From Stenotrophomonas sp. MMGLT7 (GTDB lineage: Bacteria > Pseudomonadota > Gammaproteobacteria > Xanthomonadales > Xanthomonadaceae), in the NCBI RefSeq assembly GCF_021168555.1, contig NZ_JAJOZS010000006.1, positions 166,593 through 230,592 on the forward strand: DNA of 64,000 nucleotides, read 5' to 3'. Below, one piece after another: positions 25,296 to 34,644 of the stretch (the first letter of the stretch is position 1; the number at the start of each line of letters is the position of its first letter). The position numbers and the translations under genes are program-made. The notes beneath the pieces are model-generated. The model did not search any database. It saw nothing but the letters and a program-made list of their open reading frames with translations, and was not told the origin of the DNA.

Positions 25296-26485
25296 ATCCC
25301 ATTCTTTCCAACATCCGCCTGCGCTGGCCGCGCGTGCTGGCGCCCACCGTGCTGGCAGTGGCGCTGGCCGGCTGCGGTTCGCAGGCGGCCGAGCAGGCCC
25401 CGCCCGCGCCGCAGGTCGGCGTCGCCCCGGCGCTGCAGCGCGAAGTCAGCCAGTGGGATGAGTTCAGCGGTCGCATCGAGGCGGTGCAGAACGTCGAGCT
25501 GCGCCCGCGCGTATCCGGCTACATCGACCAGGTGAACTATGTCGAGGGCCAGGAGGTGAAGAAGGGCGACGTGCTGTTCACCATCGATGCGCGCAGCTAC
25601 CGCGCCGAGCTGGCGCGCGCCAATGCCGAGCTGGCCCGCGCCCGCACCCAGGCCGAACTCGGCCGCAGCGAGGCGGCGCGGGCGAAGAAGCTGGCCGAGC
25701 AGCAGGCCATCTCCACCGAGAGCTGGGAGCAGCGCCGCGCCGCCGCCGACCAGGCGGTCGCCGACATGCAGGCGGCGCAGGCCGCGGTGGACAGCGCCCG
25801 GCTCAACCTGGAGTTCACCCAGGTGCGCGCGCCGATCGACGGCCGCGCCGGCCGCGCCATGGTCACCGCCGGCAACCTGGTCAGCGCCGGCGACAGCGCC
25901 AGCGTGCTGACCACGCTGGTGTCGCAGGACACGGTGTTCGTGTACTTCGACGCCGACGAGGGCACCTTCCTGCGCTATGCGCAGATGGCGCGCGACGGCT
26001 CGCGGCCGAGCGAGCGCGGCGGCGCGCTGCCGGTGCGCATCGGCCTGGTCGGCGAGCAGGGCTACCCGCACCAGGGCAAGGTCGATTTCCTCGACAACCA
26101 GGTCGCCCGCAGCACCGGCACCATCCGCGTGCGCGCGCTGCTGGACAACCGCGAGCGGCTGTTCACGCCCGGCCTGTTCGCACGCGTGCAACTGCTCGGC
26201 AGCGGCCGCTTCGACGCGGTGCTGGTGGACGACAAGGCGGTGCTGACCGACCAGGACCGCAAGTACGTCTATGTCGTGGACAAGGACGGCAAGGCGCAGC
26301 GCCGCGACGTGCGCCTCGGCCGCAGCGCCGAGGGCCTGCGCATCGTCGAGCAGGGCCTGGCGGCGGGCGACCGGGTGGTGGTGGACGGCGTGCAGAAGAT
26401 CTTCATGCCGGGCATGGCGGTCGATGCCAGGCCGCTGGCGCAGGCATCGCCGCCGCCCGGCCGCGAGAGCGCGGCGTTGAACTGA
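25292..26485 (+). CDS. RND efflux periplasmic adaptor (membrane-fusion) lipoprotein, MexE/AcrA type
   Basis: A 397-residue adaptor. A lipoprotein signal ends at VALAGC (Cys near residue 24). The barrel-sandwich/lipoyl half-motif VSGYIDQVNYVEGQEVKKGDVLFTID follows, then an alanine-rich coiled-coil hairpin (about 100-165), the second lipoyl half VRAPIDGRAGRAMVTAGN and the membrane-proximal domain ending GVQKIFMPGMAV. It joins the inner-membrane pump to the outer-membrane channel. ATG 25292 overlaps the SDR stop. Sequence favours the MexE-like rather than the AcrA-like branch. Confidence 0.93.
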   Translation: MNPILSNIRLRWPRVLAPTVLAVALAGCGSQAAEQAPPAPQVGVAPALQREVSQWDEFSGRIEAVQNVELRPRVSGYIDQVNYVEGQEVKKGDVLFTIDARSYRAELARANAELARARTQAELGRSEAARAKKLAEQQAISTESWEQRRAAADQAVADMQAAQAAVDSARLNLEFTQVRAPIDGRAGRAMVTAGNLVSAGDSASVLTTLVSQDTVFVYFDADEGTFLRYAQMARDGSRPSERGGALPVRIGLVGEQGYPHQGKVDFLDNQVARSTGTIRVRALLDNRERLFTPGLFARVQLLGSGRFDAVLVDDKAVLTDQDRKYVYVVDKDGKAQRRDVRLGRSAEGLRIVEQGLAAGDRVVVDGVQKIFMPGMAVDARPLAQASPPPGRESAALN

Positions 26486-26498
26486 CCGCCCCGTCATT

Positions 26499-26629
26499 CC
26501 CTTCCCCCGCTTGCGGGGGAAGGTGGCGCGCAGCGCCGGATGGGGGCGCTCCGGGAGGCCAGGCTTGGCTGCCGTCTGACACTTCCCCCATCCGCCTTCG
26601 GCACCTTCCCCCGTGAACGGGGGAAGGGA
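26499..26629. repeat. 131-bp inverted-repeat element inside efflux operon
   Basis: Outer arms CCCTTCCCCCGC.. and ..GGGGGAAGGG, with GGATGGGGGC opposite ..CCCCCATCC inside, fold as one long imperfect hairpin with nested small stems. A related copy lies at 43871-43995. It separates the adaptor and pump genes and is followed by a run of ten T. Confidence 0.8.
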
Positions 26630-26673
26630 GAGGCTTTGTTTTTTTTTTGATTACCTTCCAGGAAATCCACCCC

Positions 26674-29600
26674 ATGGACTTTTCGCGTTTCTTCATCGAC
26701 CGGCCGATCTTCGCCGCGGTGCTGTCGATCGTCATCTTCGCCGCCGGCCTGATCTCGATCCCGCTGCTGCCGGTCAGCGAGTACCCCGAGGTGGTGCCGC
26801 CCAGCGTGCAGGTGCGGGCGGTGTATCCGGGCGCCAACCCCAAGGTCATCGCCGAGACCGTCGCCACGCCGCTGGAGGAGGCGATCAACGGCGTCGAGGA
26901 CATGATGTACATGAAATCGGTGGCCGGCTCGGACGGCGTGTTGATCGTCACCGTGACCTTCAAGCCCGGCACCGACCCGGACCAGGCGCAGGTGCAGGTG
27001 CAGAACCGCGTCAGCCAGGCCGAGGCGCGCCTGCCCGAGGACGTGCGCCGGCAGGGCGTGACCACGCAGAAGCAGTCGCCGACGCTGACCATGGTGGTGC
27101 ACCTGACCTCGCCTAACGGCAAGTACGATTCGCTGTACCTGAGCAACTACGCCACCTTGAAGATCAAGGACGAACTGTCGCGCCTGCCCGGCGTGGGCCA
27201 GATCAACATCTTCGGCGCCGGCGACTACGCCATGCGCATCTGGCTGGACCCGGACAAGGTCGCCGCGCGCGGGCTCACCGCCGCCGACGTGGTCGCCGCG
27301 GTGCGCGAGCAGAACGTGCAGGTCTCGGCCGGCCAGCTCGGCGCCGAGCCGATGCCCAGCGCCAGCGACTTCCTGCTGTCGATCAACGCCCAGGGCCGGC
27401 TCGCCAGCGAGGCCGAGTTCGGCAACATCATCGTCAAGAGCGGCGACGACGGCGAGATCGTGCGCCTGTCCGACGTGGCGCGGCTGGAGCTGGGCGCCGG
27501 CAACTACACGCTGCGCTCGCAGCTGGACAACAAGAACGCGGTGGGCATGGGCGTGTTCCAGGCGCCCGGCGCCAACGCCATCGACCTGTCCAACTCGGTG
27601 CGCGCGAAGATGGCCGAGCTGCAGCAGCAGTTCCCCGAGGGCGTGAGCTGGACCGCGCCGTACGACCCGACCGTGTTCGTGCGCGACTCGATCAAGGCGG
27701 TGGTGCAGACCCTGCTCGAGGCGGTGCTGCTGGTGGTGCTGGTGGTGATCCTGTTCCTGCAGACCTGGCGCGCCTCGATCATCCCGCTGCTGGCGGTGCC
27801 GGTGTCGGTGGTGGGTACCTTCGCCGCGCTGTACCTGCTGGGCTTCTCGATCAACACGCTGACGCTGTTCGGCCTGGTGCTGGCGATCGGCATCGTGGTC
27901 GACGACGCGATCGTGGTGGTGGAGAACGTCGAGCGCAACATCGAGGAGGGGCTGGCGCCACTGGCCGCCGCGCACCAGGCCATGCGCGAGGTGTCCGGGC
28001 CGATCATCGCCATCGCCCTGGTACTGTGTGCGGTGTTCGTGCCGATGGCGTTCCTGTCCGGGGTGACCGGGCAGTTCTACAAGCAGTTCGCGGTGACCAT
28101 CGCCATCTCCACGGTGATCTCGGCGATCAATTCGCTGACCCTGTCGCCGGCATTGGCGGCGATGCTGCTCAAGTCCGGCGACGCGCCCAAGGACGGGCCG
28201 ACGCGGCTGATCGAGCGCCTGTTCGGCTGGCTGTTCCGGCCGTTCAACCGCTTCTTCGGCGCCAGCTCGCACCGCTACCAGGGCGCGGTCTCGCGCATCC
28301 TCGGCCGCCGCGGCGCGGTGTTCGCGGTGTATGCGCTGCTGCTGCTGGCCACCGGGCTGATGTTCAAGGCGGTGCCGGGCGGCTTCATCCCCACCCAGGA
28401 CAAGCTGTATCTGATCGCCGGCGCCAAGCTGCCCGAGGGCGCCTCGCTGGAGCGCACCGACGCGGTGATCCGCAAGATCAGCACGATTGCCCTGCAGACC
28501 GAGGGCGTGGACCATGCCATCGCGTTCCCGGGGCTGAACCCGCTGCAGTTCACCAACACCCCCAACACCGGCACCGTGTTCCTGACCCTCAAGCCGTTCG
28601 GCGAACGCAAGCGCAGTGCCGAGGAGATCAACGCCGAGATCAACGCCCGCATCGGGCAGATCCGCGAGGGCTTCGCGTTCGCGATCATGCCGCCGCCGAT
28701 CCTCGGCCTGGGGCAGGGCTCGGGCTACTCGCTGTACGTGCAGGACCGCGCCGGGCTGGGCTACGGGCAACTGCAGGACGCGGTCAACGCCTTCTCCGGC
28801 GCGATCGCGCAGACCCCGGGCATGCAGTTCCCGATCGGCACCTACCAGGCCAACGTGCCGCAGCTCGACGCCCAGGTCGACCGCGACAAGGCCAAGGCGC
28901 AAGGGGTGCCGCTGGGCAACCTCTTCGACACCCTGCAGACCTACCTGGGCTCGACCTACGTCAACGACTTCAACCGCTTCGGCCGCACCTACCAGGTGAT
29001 CGCCCAGGCCGACGGCCGCTTCCGCGACAGCGTCGAGGACATCGGCAACCTGCGCACCCGCAACGCCAATGGCGAGATGGTGCCGATCGGCAGCATGGTC
29101 ACCATGGGCCAGACCTACGGCCCGGACCCGGTGATCCGCTACAACGGCTATCCGGCCGCCGACCTGGTGGGCGAGGCCGACCCGCGCCTGCTGTCCTCAA
29201 CCCAGGCGATGCAGTCGCTGGCGGCGCTGGCGCCACAGGTGCTGCCCAACGGCATGAGCATCGAGTGGACCGACCTGAGCTACCAGCAGTCCACCCAGGG
29301 CAACGCGGCGCTGATTGTGTTCCCGATGGCGGTGCTGCTGGCGTTCCTGGTGCTGGCCGCGCTGTACGAGAGCTGGACGCTGCCGCTGGCGGTGATCCTG
29401 ATCGTGCCGATGACGCTGCTGTCGGCGCTGCTCGGAGTGTGGCTGACCGGCGGCGACAACAACGTGTTCGTGCAGGTCGGCCTGGTGGTGCTGATGGGCC
29501 TGGCGTGCAAGAACGCGATCCTGATCGTCGAGTTCGCCCGCGAACTGGAACTGCAGGGCAAGAGCACGATCGCCGCGGCGCTGGAAGCGTGCCGGCTGCG

Positions 29601-29844
29601 CCTGCGCCCGATCGTGATGACCTCCATCGCCTTCATCGCCGGCACCGTGCCGCTGCTGCTCGGCCATGGCGCCGGCGCCGAGGTGCGCGCGGTCACCGGC
29701 GTCACCGTGTTCGCCGGCATGGTCGGCGTGACCCTGTTCGGCCTGTTCCTCACCCCGGTGTTCTACGTGGCGCTGCGCAAGCTGGCGCGGCGGCCGCTGG
29801 TCAACCACCAATCCTCTCCCGGCGCCGCCGGCGTGCACGCCTGA
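26674..29844 (+). CDS. RND multidrug efflux pump, inner-membrane transporter (HAE1, MexF/AcrB type)
   Basis: A 1056-residue proton-driven pump. The start MDFSRFFIDRPIFAAVLSI is the standard N-terminus, preceded by AGGAAA. Span 4 carries the proton-relay pair in LAIGIVVDDAIVVVENV, and span 10 has the partner lysine in LMGLACKNAILIVEF. Both large periplasmic loops and about 12 spans are present, so the gene is intact. It works with the adaptor at 25292 and the channel at 29974. Drugs or metabolites exported cannot be read from sequence. Confidence 0.96.
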   Translation: MDFSRFFIDRPIFAAVLSIVIFAAGLISIPLLPVSEYPEVVPPSVQVRAVYPGANPKVIAETVATPLEEAINGVEDMMYMKSVAGSDGVLIVTVTFKPGTDPDQAQVQVQNRVSQAEARLPEDVRRQGVTTQKQSPTLTMVVHLTSPNGKYDSLYLSNYATLKIKDELSRLPGVGQINIFGAGDYAMRIWLDPDKVAARGLTAADVVAAVREQNVQVSAGQLGAEPMPSASDFLLSINAQGRLASEAEFGNIIVKSGDDGEIVRLSDVARLELGAGNYTLRSQLDNKNAVGMGVFQAPGANAIDLSNSVRAKMAELQQQFPEGVSWTAPYDPTVFVRDSIKAVVQTLLEAVLLVVLVVILFLQTWRASIIPLLAVPVSVVGTFAALYLLGFSINTLTLFGLVLAIGIVVDDAIVVVENVERNIEEGLAPLAAAHQAMREVSGPIIAIALVLCAVFVPMAFLSGVTGQFYKQFAVTIAISTVISAINSLTLSPALAAMLLKSGDAPKDGPTRLIERLFGWLFRPFNRFFGASSHRYQGAVSRILGRRGAVFAVYALLLLATGLMFKAVPGGFIPTQDKLYLIAGAKLPEGASLERTDAVIRKISTIALQTEGVDHAIAFPGLNPLQFTNTPNTGTVFLTLKPFGERKRSAEEINAEINARIGQIREGFAFAIMPPPILGLGQGSGYSLYVQDRAGLGYGQLQDAVNAFSGAIAQTPGMQFPIGTYQANVPQLDAQVDRDKAKAQGVPLGNLFDTLQTYLGSTYVNDFNRFGRTYQVIAQADGRFRDSVEDIGNLRTRNANGEMVPIGSMVTMGQTYGPDPVIRYNGYPAADLVGEADPRLLSSTQAMQSLAALAPQVLPNGMSIEWTDLSYQQSTQGNAALIVFPMAVLLAFLVLAALYESWTLPLAVILIVPMTLLSALLGVWLTGGDNNVFVQVGLVVLMGLACKNAILIVEFARELELQGKSTIAAALEACRLRLRPIVMTSIAFIAGTVPLLLGHGAGAEVRAVTGVTVFAGMVGVTLFGLFLTPVFYVALRKLARRPLVNHQSSPGAAGVHA

Positions 29845-29869
29845 GCGCGTGCCCAATCTGGAGAATCCA

Positions 29870-29980
29870 ATGCACGATCCTTCCGCGACCGCCGTCGTCA
29901 CCACCGCACCGTCGCAGCCGACGGGCAGCGACGGCACGAATCCTTCTCGCACCACGAACGGGCAGGTGCTGCCATGGTGA
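29870..29980 (+). CDS. 36-residue ORF coupling pump and channel genes
   Basis: MHDPSATAVVTTAPSQPTGS starts a 36-residue ORF with GGAG seven bases before its ATG. Its TGA (29978-29980) lies inside the start of the channel gene (ATG 29974), so the two overlap by 7 bases in different frames. The product is Ser/Thr/Pro-rich with no signal or motif. It may be a leader whose translation opens the channel gene's start region rather than a functional protein. The channel gene has no obvious ribosome site of its own. Confidence 0.4.
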   Translation: MHDPSATAVVTTAPSQPTGSDGTNPSRTTNGQVLPW

Positions 29981-31419
29981 GGAACCTGCTCGCCGCGGCG
30001 CTGGTGCCGGTATTGCTCGCCGGCTGCGTCACCGTAGGCCCGAACTACGCCGCGCCCGAGCCGGGGCCGGTACAGGTGGCTGGGGCCGGCGATGCCGTCT
30101 TCAGTACGCAGTCGCCGGTCGGGGCCTGGTGGTCGCAGTTCGGCGATCCGGTGCTGGAGCAGCTGGTGGCGCAGTCGCTGTCGGCCAACCACGACCTGCG
30201 CATCGCCCTGTCGCGGGTGGCGCAGGCGCGCGCGGTGTTCGTCGAGCGCCGCCTCGACCAGGCCCCGCACGTCACCGCCGGCGGCGACTACGACCGTCGC
30301 CGCCAGCCGGACCTGGAGGTCGGTGGCGAGCGGGTGACCAGCGAAAGCTACAGCCTGGGATTCGACGCGGGCTGGGAACTGGACCTGTTCGGCCGCCAGC
30401 GGCGTGCCGCCGAAGCCGCGCGTGCCGACCTGGAGGCCGAACAGGCCGGGCTGGCCGACGCCCAGGTCACCGTGGCGGCCGAGGTGGCGCGCAACTACTT
30501 CGAGTTGCGCGGCGCGCAGAAGCAGCTGGAAGTCGCGCGACAGACCCTGCGCAACCTGCGCGATACCCAGCAGCTCACGCAGACGCGCTGGGAGCTGGGC
30601 GCGGGCAGCGAGCTGGACGTGCAGAGCAGCCGTGCCCGGCTGAAGGCGATCGAGGCCGACATCCCGCTGCTGGAGGTGGACGAGGCGCGCGCGCGCCATC
30701 GCCTGGCGGTGCTGCTGGGGCAGCGGCCGCAGGCGCTGGACTCGCTGCTGGCGGCACGCGCCACGCCTACCTACGCCAAGCCGCTGCCGCTGGGCGACGT
30801 GGGTGGACTGCTGCGGCAGCGCGCGGACGTGCGCATCGCCGAACGGCGCCTGGCCGCGGCCACCGCCCGGGTCGGCGTGGCCACTGCGGACCTGTTCCCG
30901 CGGGTCAGCCTGAGCGGCTTCGTCGGCTTCCTCTCCGGCGATTCCGGCGGCCTGTTCGACGGCGCCAGCAAGGCCTGGTCGCTGACGCCCTCGATCAGCT
31001 GGGCGGCGTTCGACTTCGGCAGCGTGCGGGCGCGCCTGCGCGCCAGCAAGGCGCAGGCCGACGGCAGCCTGGCCGAGTACGAGAAGACGGTGCTGCTGGC
31101 GCTGGAAGACACCGAGAACGCACTGACCGCCTACGCCAAGCAGCAGTCGCGGCTGGCGATCGTGGCCGAGCAGGCCACCGCCGCCCGCCGCGCCGAGGCG
31201 CTGGCGCAGATCCGCTACCGCGAGGGCTCGGAGGATTTCCTGACATTGCTCGATGCCCAGCGCACCCAGCTGGCCGCCGACGATGCGCTGGCCCAGGCCG
31301 AGGCCTCGGTCAACGTCGGCGTGGTCGCGGTGTACAAGGCACTGGGCGGGTTGGGGCAGGCGCCGCAGGCTGCGGTTGCCGGCCTTGACGTGCAGGAGGG
31401 CGCGCCGCTGAGCCGTTGA
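29974..31419 (+). CDS. RND efflux outer-membrane channel lipoprotein (NodT/OprM family)
   Basis: A 481-residue trimeric channel protein. The lipobox is in VPVLLAGC, followed by TVGPNYAAPEP, the common mature N-terminus. The two efflux-channel repeats are visible (ANHDLRIALSRVAQARA at about 70 and the second around 270-290 with DVRIAERRLAAATARVGVATADLFP), along with LDLFGRQRRA. It completes the tripartite pump encoded just upstream. The start overlaps the 36-residue ORF. Confidence 0.94.
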   Translation: MVRNLLAAALVPVLLAGCVTVGPNYAAPEPGPVQVAGAGDAVFSTQSPVGAWWSQFGDPVLEQLVAQSLSANHDLRIALSRVAQARAVFVERRLDQAPHVTAGGDYDRRRQPDLEVGGERVTSESYSLGFDAGWELDLFGRQRRAAEAARADLEAEQAGLADAQVTVAAEVARNYFELRGAQKQLEVARQTLRNLRDTQQLTQTRWELGAGSELDVQSSRARLKAIEADIPLLEVDEARARHRLAVLLGQRPQALDSLLAARATPTYAKPLPLGDVGGLLRQRADVRIAERRLAAATARVGVATADLFPRVSLSGFVGFLSGDSGGLFDGASKAWSLTPSISWAAFDFGSVRARLRASKAQADGSLAEYEKTVLLALEDTENALTAYAKQQSRLAIVAEQATAARRAEALAQIRYREGSEDFLTLLDAQRTQLAADDALAQAEASVNVGVVAVYKALGGLGQAPQAAVAGLDVQEGAPLSR

Positions 31420-31540
31420 GGAAGGCATCGGCAGCCCTGCATGCGCATACCTTGCGGGCAATCTTGTCAGAGGAAGCGGCCAAGCTCGTCGTGCGGCCGA
31501 CCTCGGCTCTACGACGGGCGGGGCGCGTCATCACGGAAGC

Positions 31541-31586
31541 GGGCACGAAAAAGCCGGAACCCTGCGGTTCCGGCTTTTTCGTGCCC
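31541..31586 (-). terminator. terminator of tmRNA (works in both directions)
   Basis: Two perfect 21-base arms (31541-31561 and 31566-31586) around a 4-base loop contain GCCGGAACC and a run of five A on one arm and five T on the other. It lies 17 bp beyond the tmRNA 3' end and 122 bp beyond the convergent channel gene, so it can serve both. Confidence 0.85.
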
Positions 31587-31602
31587 CTTACGGGACGTTT
31601 TT

Positions 31603-31954
31603 TGGTGGAGCTGGCGGGAATCGAACCCGCGTCCGAAGGCACTCCATCCCCGGCACTACATGCTTAGCTCATCGTTGGATCTCACCCCTGGACAGCACGA
31701 TGTGCGAAGCGCATCCAGGGGCCAGCCTGCTTTATTTAGCCTATGGCTGACAGGCAGCCACCACCGGCGATTCCGTGATAATGACCCTACGTCGCGAGCA
31801 CGGACACAAGCGATTTCGGGGCTAGGCCTTAAGCGGCCAGTGCGTAGTTGTCGTCGTTGGCAACTATAAGTTTGCGGCTGGATTTACGAGGAAAGCTGCC
31901 CCCTCGGCATGCGCCAAGCGACTTCACAACCCCCGTCGAAACCAGTGCAGCCCC
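31603..31954 (-). ncRNA. ssrA: transfer-messenger RNA (tmRNA)
   Basis: The 352-nt RNA starts GGGGCUGCACUGGUUUCGACGG at 31954 and ends in the tRNA-like GCGGGUUCGAUUCCCGCC stem, then CAGCUCCACCA at 31603. The seven-base acceptor stem pairs. The tag reading frame at 31829-31861 encodes ANDDNYALAA after the resume GCC codon, then UAA. The RNA rescues stalled ribosomes with SmpB, whose gene is 2.7 kb to the right. Only the alpha/beta hydrolase-protease gene lies between. Confidence 0.97.
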
Positions 31955-31980
31955 GGGGAAAGCTTTACGCTGACCCATGC

Positions 31981-32009
31981 AGTGTAGGGGCCGCCCGCGC
32001 CGGTCACAA
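31981..32009 (-). promoter_or_regulatory. sigma-70-like promoter of ssrA
   Basis: Reading leftward: TTGTGA (32009-32004), 17 bp, TACACT (31986-31981). The start of transcription would be about 20 nt before the mature 5' end, fitting RNase P processing. Confidence 0.5.
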
Positions 32010-32106
32010 GCGTTGAGACCGGCGCGGCTTAGCCTGGCTTCATCGGAACCGTGCGGCCGGGCCGGGCTGCGGGACTCGTTGTCGGCAGAACCAAGGAGGA
32101 TGGGCG

Positions 32107-34551
32107 ATGGCAACCAAGAAGCGTGGCGGCGTCGGCGGCACGAGCCGCCCGGCCGCGAACAAGGGCCGGACCACGGCTGCCGGGTCCGGGCCGGCCAGGA
32201 CCCGGCCGGCCGCGGCGAAGGCGCAGGCAGCCGCACCGGCCGATACCCCCGCGCAGGGCAAGGCGCTGACCGTGGTCTACGTCCACGGCATCGGCAACAA
32301 GCCGACGCCGGAAGTGCTGCGCTGCCAGTGGGACCGGGCGCTGTTCGGCCGGGCGATGGGCGAGCGCACGCGCCTGGCCTACTGGGTCAACCGCGAACGC
32401 TATCCCTCGCCCGAGCCGGGGACCTGCGGCGATCGCGACCAGGGGCCGGCGCTGAACCAGGCCGAGCAGCGCATCCTCAACGCGATGGGCGTGCCGCCGA
32501 CGATGGCCGACCTGCATGCGCTGGCCGACACCCTGGCGAGCACCCCGGAACAGCGCCTGCAGCTGCAACGCCTGCTCGAGGAACTGGAGCGGGCCGCGCC
32601 GGCGCCGGGACAACTGCAGGCCAAGGGGCCGCTGGATGCCATCAACCGCATGCTGCTGAAGCTGGTCTCGGCCGCGCTGCTGCAGGACGTGCACGACTTC
32701 TTCCATGTGCCGGCGCGCGCCGAGGCCATGCGCGAGAGCCTGCTGCAGCGGCTGCGCGCCGGCGGCGGGCCGTTCGTGGTGATCGGCCACAGCCAGGGCT
32801 CGATGATCGCCTACGACGTGCTGCGCGGCCTGGATCCGGCCGAGTTCGACATCCCGCTGTTCGTGACCCTCGGCTCGCCGCTCGGTCTGCCTGCGGTGCG
32901 CAGCATGTTCAAGCAGTGGACCGGTACCGGCAAGCTGCCGTTCCCGCCGTGCGTGCGGCGCTGGCTCAACGTCGCCGAGCGGCGCGACCCGGTGGCGCTG
33001 GACCCGGACCTGGGCGACGACATCAAGGATGCGAAGGGGCGCTTCCACAACATCGCCGGCGATCGCATCAACCCGGACTGGCGCAGCAATCCTCATTCCG
33101 GCTCGGGCTACCTGTCGATCGCGCAGGTACACGAACAGGTACGCGCCTGCGTCGGCGCCGGCTTCGACCAGCCGGTCTCCAATACCGTGCTGCTAAAGGA
33201 CCTGTCCGACCAGCTGGAGGCGCGCGATGCCGGCTACCGGCACGAGGTGCTGATCGAGCTGGGCAAGCTGGGCGAAGGGCAGGACGCGACGCCCGTGCGG
33301 CAGGCGCTGGTCGCAAGGCTGCGCCAACTGGCGGGCGCCTCCACCGGGCTGCGCGGCGAGCCGCTCGATGCCGCCATCGAGCTGGAGGACGGCCTGCAGC
33401 GCTACGTCTCCGCACGGCTGACGCGCTACGAGATCGAATCGCTGCGCAGCCAGTACGCGGCGCTGGGGCTGCGGCGGCTATGGCGCGATGCCGGCAAGCG
33501 CGCGCTGATCGCCCAGTCGCGCAGCGCGATCCAGGTCGACGCGGCGCAGGTGTCCTACCGCGCGCTCGGCCAGCGCATCGGCTGGGCGGTGCTCGATACC
33601 GGCATCGCCGCCTCGCATCCGCACTTCCTGGGCGAGGGGCGCGACGTCGTCGCCGCGCAGTGGGACTGCACCGAACGGGGCGCGCCCCGGCGCTTCGTGC
33701 GCGCCGACGGCGAACGTTTCGAGCGCATGGACGGCAACGGCCACGGCACCCACGTGGCCGGCATCATCGCCGGCCAGTGCCGCGCGCCGCTGCCGGGTGC
33801 CGCCGGCGAGGCGGTGGAGTTCTCGGGCATGGCGCCGCAGGCGCAGCTGTACGGGTTCAAGGTGCTCGACGACGAAGGCAACGGCCGCGACTCGTGGATC
33901 ATCAAGGGCATCCAGCAGGTCGCCGAGATCAACGAGCGCGCCGGCGGACTGGCGATCCACGGCATCAACCTGAGCCTGGGCGGCTGGTTCGACCCGGAGA
34001 GCTACGGCTGCGGCTTCACCCCGCTGTGCAACGAGCTGCGCCGGCTGTGGCGGCAGGGCGTGGTGGTGGTGCTGGCGGCCGGCAACGAGGGCCAGGCGTG
34101 GATCGTGCAGGGCGACGGCGAGGCCTATCCGATGAGCATGGACCTGAGCATCGGCGACCCGGCCAACCTGGAGGAGGCCATCGCCGTCGGCTCGGTGCAC
34201 AAGAGCAACCCGCACAGCTACGGCGTGTCCTACTTCTCCTCGCGCGGTCCCACCGCCGACGGCCGGCGCAAGCCCGACGTGGTGGCGCCGGGCGAGAAGA
34301 TCGTCTCGGCGCACTACCGCTACCGCCCGGACGATCCGTCCAGCTGGATGGTGGAGATGAGCGGCACCAGCATGGCCGCCCCGCACGTGTCCGGGCTGAT
34401 CGCCGGCTTCCTGTCGGTGCGGCGCGAGTTCATCGGCTTCCCGGACCGGGTCAAGCAGCTGCTGGCGGAGCACTGCATCGACCTGCGGCGCGATGCCTAC
34501 TTCCAGGGCAACGGCCTACCCAACCTGATGCGCATGCTCGGGGCGACGTGA
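32107..34551 (+). CDS. fusion protein: alpha/beta hydrolase plus subtilisin-like (S8) protease
   Basis: An 814-residue protein without signal peptide or membrane span. Residues 1-50 are Lys/Arg/Ala-rich and probably disordered. Residues about 52-330 form an alpha/beta hydrolase or lipase-like domain (TVVYVHGIGNKP, then GHSQGS with Ser229). After a helical linker (about 340-490) comes a subtilase with the full set: Asp497 in VLDTGI, His546 in GHGTHVAG, Asn660 in AAGNEG and Ser755 in GTSMAAP. AAGGAGG stands seven bases before the ATG. The gene lies between ssrA and smpB, whose products act together, but no functional link is proven. The lack of a secretion signal and propeptide suggests an intracellular enzyme. 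Confidence 0.88.
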   Translation: MATKKRGGVGGTSRPAANKGRTTAAGSGPARTRPAAAKAQAAAPADTPAQGKALTVVYVHGIGNKPTPEVLRCQWDRALFGRAMGERTRLAYWVNRERYPSPEPGTCGDRDQGPALNQAEQRILNAMGVPPTMADLHALADTLASTPEQRLQLQRLLEELERAAPAPGQLQAKGPLDAINRMLLKLVSAALLQDVHDFFHVPARAEAMRESLLQRLRAGGGPFVVIGHSQGSMIAYDVLRGLDPAEFDIPLFVTLGSPLGLPAVRSMFKQWTGTGKLPFPPCVRRWLNVAERRDPVALDPDLGDDIKDAKGRFHNIAGDRINPDWRSNPHSGSGYLSIAQVHEQVRACVGAGFDQPVSNTVLLKDLSDQLEARDAGYRHEVLIELGKLGEGQDATPVRQALVARLRQLAGASTGLRGEPLDAAIELEDGLQRYVSARLTRYEIESLRSQYAALGLRRLWRDAGKRALIAQSRSAIQVDAAQVSYRALGQRIGWAVLDTGIAASHPHFLGEGRDVVAAQWDCTERGAPRRFVRADGERFERMDGNGHGTHVAGIIAGQCRAPLPGAAGEAVEFSGMAPQAQLYGFKVLDDEGNGRDSWIIKGIQQVAEINERAGGLAIHGINLSLGGWFDPESYGCGFTPLCNELRRLWRQGVVVVLAAGNEGQAWIVQGDGEAYPMSMDLSIGDPANLEEAIAVGSVHKSNPHSYGVSYFSSRGPTADGRRKPDVVAPGEKIVSAHYRYRPDDPSSWMVEMSGTSMAAPHVSGLIAGFLSVRREFIGFPDRVKQLLAEHCIDLRRDAYFQGNGLPNLMRMLGAT

Positions 34552-34560
34552 GTAGGGGGC

Positions 34561-34638
34561 GGGGATTCGGGATTGGGGATTCGCAAGAGCGGTTTCCCGC
34601 ACGGCTTTCCCAATCCCGAATCCCCAATCCCGAATCCC
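34561..34638. repeat. intergenic inverted repeat, GGGATTCGGGATT family
   Basis: GGGGATTCGGGATTGGGGATTCG pairs with CGAATCCCCAATCCCGAATCCC in reverse across a short spacer. It lies between the convergent protease-fusion and smpB stops. Confidence 0.8.
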
Positions 34639-34644
34639 TGCCCC

